The notes beneath the pieces are model-generated. The model did no database searches, was not told the DNA's origin, and was given only the letters and a program-made list of their open reading frames with translations. A stretch of DNA of 64,000 nucleotides from Burkholderia sp. Nafp2/4-1b (GTDB lineage: Bacteria; Pseudomonadota; Gammaproteobacteria; Burkholderiales; Burkholderiaceae), in assembly GCF_003635165.1 (NCBI RefSeq), contig NZ_ML058616.1, positions 124,001 through 188,000 of the forward strand. Direction: 5' to 3'. A program made the translations under genes and the position numbers. This document shows, one piece after another, positions 59,308 to 64,000 of the stretch. Within the stretch, counting starts at the first letter, position 1, and every line of letters starts with the position of its first letter.

Positions 59308-60201
59308 ATGCACACACGTTTCGAAGGTATCTGGCTGCCGATCATCACGCCGTTCCACGACGGCGAGATCGACCACGGCGCGCTCGCGCGACTCGCGCGC
59401 CACTACGCGGCAGCGGGCATCGCGGGCTTCGTCGCGGGCGCGACCACCGGTGAAGGCGTGCTGCTCGACGCACGCGAACAGGACGCCGTATTCGCGACGT
59501 TGCGCGCAGCGGTGCCCGACCTGCCGATCGTCGTCGGGCTCACCGCGAGCGCGACGCACTTCGCGGCCGCCCGCGCGCGTGAGCTCGCCGCGCTGCGGCC
59601 CGACGGGCTGCTGGTCACGCCGCCCGTCTACGTGCGACCGACGCAGGACGGGATCCGCCGCCACGTCGAAGCGATCGTCGACGCGGCCGACCTGCCGGTG
59701 CTCGTGTACAACATCCCGTACCGTACCGGCGTGAACGTCGAACTGGACACGCTGCAGGCGCTCGCGCGCGACCCGCGGGTCGCCGGCATCAAGGAGTGCG
59801 GCGGCACGCTGGACCGGCTGAGCCGGCTCGTGCACGACACGCCGCTCGCGATCCTTTCCGGCGACGACAACCAGAACTTCGCGGCGCTGTGTGCCGGCGC
59901 GCATGGCACGATCGCGAGCAGCGCGCACGTGCTGCCCGAATGGCATGTGCGCATCCACGCGCTGCTGCGCGACGGCCGGCTCGCCGAAGCGCGACGGCTA
60001 TCGGTCGCGCTGCAGCCGCTCGTCGCGGCGCTGTTTGCCGAGCCGAACCCGGCGCCGGTGAAGGCGGTGCTGGCCGCGCAGGGGTGGTGCGAGGACGGGC
60101 TGCGGCTGCCGTTCGTGCCGGCGAGCGACGGGCTGCGGGAGCGGCTGGCAGCGATTCTTGGCGCCCTCGCCGAATTCGAGCCGGACGCCGCTGCGGCATA
60201 G
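59308..60201 (+). CDS. DapA-family aldolase/lyase
   Basis: A 297-residue (beta/alpha)8 enzyme of the dihydrodipicolinate synthase / N-acetylneuraminate lyase family. It shows GIWLPIITPFHDGEID, GFVAGATTGEGVLL, VYNIPYRTG with the catalytic tyrosine and AGIKECGG with the Schiff-base lysine. The GTTGE motif reads ATTGE. It condenses or cleaves pyruvate with an aldehyde; it may be an additional DapA or a sugar-acid aldolase. No lysine pathway genes surround it. ATG at 59308. Confidence 0.9.
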   Translation: MHTRFEGIWLPIITPFHDGEIDHGALARLARHYAAAGIAGFVAGATTGEGVLLDAREQDAVFATLRAAVPDLPIVVGLTASATHFAAARARELAALRPDGLLVTPPVYVRPTQDGIRRHVEAIVDAADLPVLVYNIPYRTGVNVELDTLQALARDPRVAGIKECGGTLDRLSRLVHDTPLAILSGDDNQNFAALCAGAHGTIASSAHVLPEWHVRIHALLRDGRLAEARRLSVALQPLVAALFAEPNPAPVKAVLAAQGWCEDGLRLPFVPASDGLRERLAAILGALAEFEPDAAAA

Positions 60202-60256
60202 GCGGCCGGGCGACGCACGGCTCGGACAACAGGCGAAGCTCGGCCGCCAGATTGTT

Positions 60257-60637
60257 TCAAACCGTCAGAACGAGAGACAGGCCGTAGCGCGCAAGCTGGG
60301 CATCGGCCGTCACGAGTTGAAGCGGTTCGTGCCGCGCCTGCGCGACCAGCAAGCGATCGAACGGGTCGCGGTGGTGCAGCGGCAAATCGCGCACTGCGGC
60401 CCCGTGCACCGCGCTGACCGGCAGTTCACGGATCCCGCTGGCGCCGATCGAGCAGACCAGCCCGCCCACGTCGATATCCAGCTTCCCCAGGCCGGCCTTG
60501 ATCGCGGCCTCCCAGATACTCGCGCTGCTGACGAAGCGTTCATCGGCGTTCGCGATCAGTCTGCGCGCCCGCGCACTGAGCTTCGAATCGTTGGTCACGA
60601 TCCACAAGAAGATGTGCGTATCGAGCAACAGGCGCAT
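60257..60637 (-). CDS. vapC: PIN-domain toxin (VapC-like)
   Basis: A 126-residue PIN domain. Catalytic acids are visible: D6 (LLLDTHIFLW), E43 (SIWEAAIK) and D91/D94 (HHRDPFDRLL). VapC proteins are ribonucleases inhibited by a cognate antitoxin. The ATG at 60637 overlaps the antitoxin stop (TGATG), the usual layout of such pairs. Upstream extension is not conserved in PIN domains. Confidence 0.93.
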   Translation of the reverse strand: MRLLLDTHIFLWIVTNDSKLSARARRLIANADERFVSSASIWEAAIKAGLGKLDIDVGGLVCSIGASGIRELPVSAVHGAAVRDLPLHHRDPFDRLLVAQARHEPLQLVTADAQLARYGLSLVLTV

Positions 60638-60858
60638 CAGCGCCCCTCGAACGCGTCCAGCAGATACGCCGGCAATGGTGCGTCGAAATCGTCCGCGATC
60701 CACGCCTGCCCTTGCAGGACGCCGAACCGAACGTGCACCTTCGCCGCCCCGACTTGCCCGGGGCCAGCCCCGTCAGCAGGAATCAAGGCGTCGCCCCGTT
60801 GCGCTGGATTGATCGCGGTACCGGTGCCGGTACCGTCAGGCAGCTTTGCGTTTTGCAT
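60637..60858 (-). CDS. Type II antitoxin (VapB / DUF2281-like)
   Basis: A 73-residue protein directly before and overlapping the vapC-like gene. The C-terminus WIADDFDAPLPAYLLDAFEGR matches the toxin-binding end of DUF2281-type antitoxins. The N-terminus (MQNAKLPDGTGTGTAINPAQRG) is not a typical DNA-binding ribbon and looks glycine/threonine-rich, so regulation of its own promoter is less certain. ATG at 60858. Confidence 0.85.
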   Translation of the reverse strand: MQNAKLPDGTGTGTAINPAQRGDALIPADGAGPGQVGAAKVHVRFGVLQGQAWIADDFDAPLPAYLLDAFEGR

Positions 60859-60973
60859 GATGTGACCTCCGTTTCAGGTGTCCATCACTGTAGTCCGGTT
60901 CGCTCGATCGCTCCATTCGGCCGATCGGGATAGGGATGTCGATGCGCGCCGAGCCACCGCCCCGAGCGCTTCG

Positions 60974-62020
60974 TCACGCCGCCAGCGCCACCGCCTCGCC
61001 GTGTGTCGCGTCCCGCACCGCCTGCGTGACGATGCGCGCGAGCCGCTCGACCGTCGGCGTGGCCGACGACGTACGCCGCAGCAGCATCAGCGGCAGGCTC
61101 GGCAGCGCCGGCAGCCCGGATGATGCGGCGTCGAGCACGTGCACCGACGCCGGCAGCCCGTAGTGCGAGCGCACGGTCAGCCCGAGGCCGGCCGCCGCCG
61201 CGGCCCACAGCCCGGCCAGGCTCGGCGTCGTGAACGCGACGCGCCACGGCACGCCCGCGCGATCGAGCGCATCGGTCGCGGCGCCGAAGAACCGGCACGG
61301 CCGGTCGAACACGACGAGCGGCAACGGCTCGCCCGCCGCGCGCGCCGCACGAACGCGTGCGCCGTCGTCGCCGCCCGCATCCGCCGATTCACCCCCGTCC
61401 GGCGTGCCGAAGCCCTCCGCGCCCACCGCGGCGATCCACTGCATCGGCACCTGCGCGATCGCGTCGGCGTCGATGCCCGCGCGCGACACGAGCGTCGCCG
61501 AGGCGGGATCGCCCCACACGAGCGCGAGATCGAGCTGGTTCGCGTCGAGCCGCTCGAGCAACTCGGTATTGCGCGCGACGCGCGCCTCGATCCTCACTTT
61601 CGGATGCGCGCGCGCGAAGCGTCCGAGCACGTCGGGCAGGATCGCTTCGCCGAAATCCTCCTGCAGGCCGACGCGTACCCAGCCGTCGAGGTTCACGCCG
61701 CGCACGGCCGCGGCCGCTTCGTCGTTCAGCTCGATCATCCGCCGCGCATAGCGCAGCATCGCGTCGCCGGCGTCGGTCAGCGCGAGCCCGCGCCCGGCCT
61801 TCACGAACAACGGCGTGCCGGCCTGCTCCTCGAGCTTGCGGATCTGCGCGCTCACCGCCGACGACGAACGCGCGACGCGATCGGCGGCCTTCGCGAAGCT
61901 GCCGAGATCCACGCCCGCGACCAGGCTGCGCAACGCCGCGACGTCGAAGTTCGGCCGGGCCAGCGCGGCGTCAGGCGCCCCTGTGCCGTGGGCATTGTCT
62001 TGTCCGGACATCTCGATCAT
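60974..62020 (-). CDS. LysR-family transcriptional regulator
   Basis: A 348-residue regulator. The HTH is at ~28-85 (FDVAALRSLVAGVDLGSFAKAADRVARSSSAVSAQIRKLEEQAG), followed by the LysR linker helix and substrate-binding domain (VRVGLQEDFGEAILPDVLGRF). An alanine/glycine-rich insertion sits at ~205-235. It is transcribed away from the MFS transporter gene and is the natural candidate to regulate it. Start at 62020 or three codons later at 62011; the two cannot be separated. Confidence 0.92.
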   Translation of the reverse strand: MIEMSGQDNAHGTGAPDAALARPNFDVAALRSLVAGVDLGSFAKAADRVARSSSAVSAQIRKLEEQAGTPLFVKAGRGLALTDAGDAMLRYARRMIELNDEAAAAVRGVNLDGWVRVGLQEDFGEAILPDVLGRFARAHPKVRIEARVARNTELLERLDANQLDLALVWGDPASATLVSRAGIDADAIAQVPMQWIAAVGAEGFGTPDGGESADAGGDDGARVRAARAAGEPLPLVVFDRPCRFFGAATDALDRAGVPWRVAFTTPSLAGLWAAAAAGLGLTVRSHYGLPASVHVLDAASSGLPALPSLPLMLLRRTSSATPTVERLARIVTQAVRDATHGEAVALAA

Positions 62021-62118
62021 CCCGTTTTATCGAACGATTCATCAAAAACTTTCCGATTTTCAGGATGAATGTAGGCCGCCACACTGGCGATGTCAATTTC
62101 CGAACAGGCCCTGTCGCC

Positions 62119-63375
62119 ATGGATACCTCCTGCCTCGCTTCCCCGTCCTCGCCCGCCCGCGATGCGCGCGGCCCGGCCCATCGCTGGCGCGTGCTCGCGG
62201 CCGGCGTCGCCGCGAACATGAGCTTTTCCGCCGCCGCGGCCGGCATTCCGACCACCGCCGTGTGGATGCGCTCGGCCTACCACCTCGACAACGGCGCGCT
62301 CGGCCTCGTGCTCGGCGCGCTCGGCTTCGGCGTCGCGCTGTCGGAACTGCCGTGGGGTATCGCCGCCGATCGCTTCGGCGATCGTCGCGTGCTGCTCACC
62401 GGCCTCGTCGCGACAGCCGCGATGCTCGCGCTGATGGTGGCCACGATCGTCCCGAGCGCACACGCGGTGCCGCCGCTCATGCGCGTCGTCGCGGCGATGT
62501 GCTGCGTCGGCCTGCTCGGCGGCAGCGTGAACGGCTCGAGCGGGCGCGCGGTGATGCGCTGGTTCGGCGAGCGCGAACGCGGGCTCGCGATGAGCATCCG
62601 CCAGACGGCCGTGCCGCTCGGCGGCGGCGTGGGCGCGGCGCTGCTGCCGTCGCTCGCGTCGCATGCGGGCTTCGCCGCGGTGTACGGTTCGTTGATGCTG
62701 CTGTGCGCCGGCTCGGCCGCGCTGACGTGGCGCTGGCTGCACGAACCGCCCGACACGCCGGCCGCCGCGCACCGCCCGATCGCGCAGCAGCAGCCGGCCG
62801 TGCCCGCGCGCAGCCCGCTCGCGAACGGCCGCGTGTGGCGCATCGTGCTCGGCATCGGTGCACTTTGCGCGCCGCAGTTCGCGGTGCTCACGTTCGCGAC
62901 CGTGTTCCTGCACGATTTCGGCCGGCTCGGCCTCGCCGGGATCAGCGCGGCGATGGTCGCGTTGCAACTCGGCGCGATGGTGATGCGCGTCTGGAGCGGA
63001 CGCCATACCGACCGGCACGGCAACCGGCGCGCGTACCTGCGCGGGTCGGTGTGCGTCGCGGCCGGATCGTTCGCGCTGCTCGCGGCGGCGACTGCCGGCA
63101 GCCCGCACGTGCCGTTCGCCGCGATCGTCGCGATTCTCGTGTTCGCCGGGATCTGCGTGTCGGCGTGGCACGGCGTCGCGTACACCGAACTCGCGACGCT
63201 CGCCGGCGCGAACCAGGCGGGCACCGCACTCGGGATGGCGAATACGATCGTCTATCTCGGGCTGTTCGCGACGCCGCTCGCGATTCCGCCGTTGCTTGCC
63301 GTCAGTTCGTGGAGCGTGGTGTGGCTCGTGACCGCGCTGATCGCCGCCGCGACTTACCCGCTGTTCGCGCGATAG
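62119..63375 (+). CDS. MFS transporter
   Basis: A 418-residue major-facilitator protein with about twelve membrane segments. Motif A-like sequence is GIAADRFGDRRVLL and a second between helices 8 and 9 is SGRHTDRHGNRR. The amino end is MDTSCLASPSSPARD, hydrophilic. Substrate unknown, drug or metabolite efflux is common. An in-frame ATG at 62065 would add 18 residues. Divergent from the LysR gene, which probably controls it. Confidence 0.9.
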   Translation: MDTSCLASPSSPARDARGPAHRWRVLAAGVAANMSFSAAAAGIPTTAVWMRSAYHLDNGALGLVLGALGFGVALSELPWGIAADRFGDRRVLLTGLVATAAMLALMVATIVPSAHAVPPLMRVVAAMCCVGLLGGSVNGSSGRAVMRWFGERERGLAMSIRQTAVPLGGGVGAALLPSLASHAGFAAVYGSLMLLCAGSAALTWRWLHEPPDTPAAAHRPIAQQQPAVPARSPLANGRVWRIVLGIGALCAPQFAVLTFATVFLHDFGRLGLAGISAAMVALQLGAMVMRVWSGRHTDRHGNRRAYLRGSVCVAAGSFALLAAATAGSPHVPFAAIVAILVFAGICVSAWHGVAYTELATLAGANQAGTALGMANTIVYLGLFATPLAIPPLLAVSSWSVVWLVTALIAAATYPLFAR

Positions 63376-63480
63376 CGACAGTCATAGCGATCACGCTGGC
63401 GATCGCGCTGCATACGCGAACGCCGTCACGCGTGCGGCGTACGCAGCTCTTCCGAGGCATGCCATGCCACGCCGCCGCCG

Positions 63481-64000
63481 TCATGCCGCCTCGCGCGCCA
63501 GCGCACGCCGCGCGGCCGGCCGCTCGGCTTCGCGCTGCGCATGCGCGGTCCATGCGCGATGCCGCGTCATGTCGAGCCCGATCGCGACGCCCCAGCGATA
63601 CAGCACCAGCAGGAACGGATCGACGATGGAATGGCCGCCCGGTTCGGCCCACGTGCGTCCGTCGGCGAACGCGGCTTCGATCGTCGCGTTCGCGACATCG
63701 ATCAGCTCGCGCCCATGCGCACTGATCGCGCCGTGCAGCGCCGGATCGCCGATGAAGCGCCCGGGCCGCCACAGCGTGCCGTAGCCGACGCCGTGCACCC
63801 AGCCGACCAGCCACGCGAGCCATTCGTGGCAGCGCGCCTCGCGCAGCGGATCGTCGAGCGGCAGCAATCGCGCATCCGGATATCGGCGCGCGAGATAGGT
63901 CAGGATCGCCGGTGTTTCGGTCAGCACGCGCGGTTCGCCGGGAATCGCGAGCACCGGCACACGGGCTTTCGGGTTGATCGCGAGATAGCGCGCTTCGAGG
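63481..64000 (-). CDS. Glutathione S-transferase (runs off right edge)
   Basis: The last 173 residues of a GST are present; the N-terminus lies beyond 64000. It shows LAINPKARVPVLAIPGEPR, ETPAILTYLARRYP with the glutathione-binding ET pair, and a C-terminal helical domain (WAEPGGHSIVDPFLLVLYRWG). Substrate unknown. The stop is 63481, 105 bases past the convergent MFS gene. Confidence 0.88.
   Translation of the reverse strand, partial: LEARYLAINPKARVPVLAIPGEPRVLTETPAILTYLARRYPDARLLPLDDPLREARCHEWLAWLVGWVHGVGYGTLWRPGRFIGDPALHGAISAHGRELIDVANATIEAAFADGRTWAEPGGHSIVDPFLLVLYRWGVAIGLDMTRHRAWTAHAQREAERPAARRALAREAA

Overview
The window is GC-rich (roughly two thirds G+C), densely coded DNA from a betaproteobacterium, almost certainly a Burkholderia (cepacia-complex-like) primary chromosome. 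This is judged from the translated proteins (AceK, PhaM-like granule regulator, KirBac-type K+ channel close to the B. pseudomallei KirBac1.1 protein, split MetH, DUF1840/DUF3567 proteins, class I BirA followed by CoaX) and from gene order as I know it in the genus. No rRNA, tRNA, prophage, transposase or CRISPR locus was seen. Assignments come from reading translations and motifs; no database search was run.

Layout. 1-5492 (minus): an MCE/Mla-type lipid ABC transport operon (STAS-permease, ATPase, MCE protein, auxiliary lipoprotein), then VanZ-like, thin [2Fe-2S] ferredoxin and the start of a hydrolase. 5802-8731 (plus): a 5'-nucleotidase lipoprotein and a Sel1-repeat protein, overlapping by ATGA. 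8942-11810 (plus): exported protein, birA, coaX, small membrane protein. 11827-17948 (minus): heptose-phosphate adenylyltransferase, di-iron ferritin-like protein, patatin, PhaM-like, enoyl-CoA hydratase, FAH-family hydrolase, with a divergent IclR regulator at 18076. 19138-25844 (plus): DUF3108, DUF3567 with a structured leader, two-gene metH, hypothetical protein. 26129-26452 (minus): DUF1840. 26654-30972 (plus): argS, SPOR protein, dsbA, SDR. Then an 8-bp VNTR and a dipeptide-type solute-binding protein; MBL hydrolase (minus); aceK, carbonic anhydrase, SDR, YchJ, dienelactone-hydrolase-like (plus).

40513-44970 is a complete biotin operon bioA-bioF-(44-aa ORF)-bioD-bioB ending in a strong terminator. 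The BirA encoded 30 kb away lacks the DNA-binding domain, so control of this operon by BirA is not expected. cutC and an EAL-domain c-di-GMP phosphodiesterase (minus), a Na+/H+ antiporter (plus) and a giant fused indolepyruvate:ferredoxin oxidoreductase (minus) follow.

52807-55114 is the outstanding feature: 2.3 kb with no credible gene, holding 16 copies of a bipartite element. Each copy starts with CTCACC, carries a CACAG core and CGAGTG block, and ends with a DnaA-box-like (A/C/T)TATCCACA or close variant, with the two ends held 52-54 bp apart. Four copies point right, seven point left as a ~90-bp tandem array, and five point right again. It looks like a protein-binding or titration array and I know of no description of it.

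55115-64000: sugar O-acetyltransferase (minus) facing a glutathione S-transferase across an AACTAGT inverted repeat, KirBac channel and orphan sulfate-binding protein (minus), a DapA-family aldolase (plus), a VapBC-type toxin-antitoxin pair and LysR regulator (minus), an MFS transporter (plus) and a GST running off the right edge.
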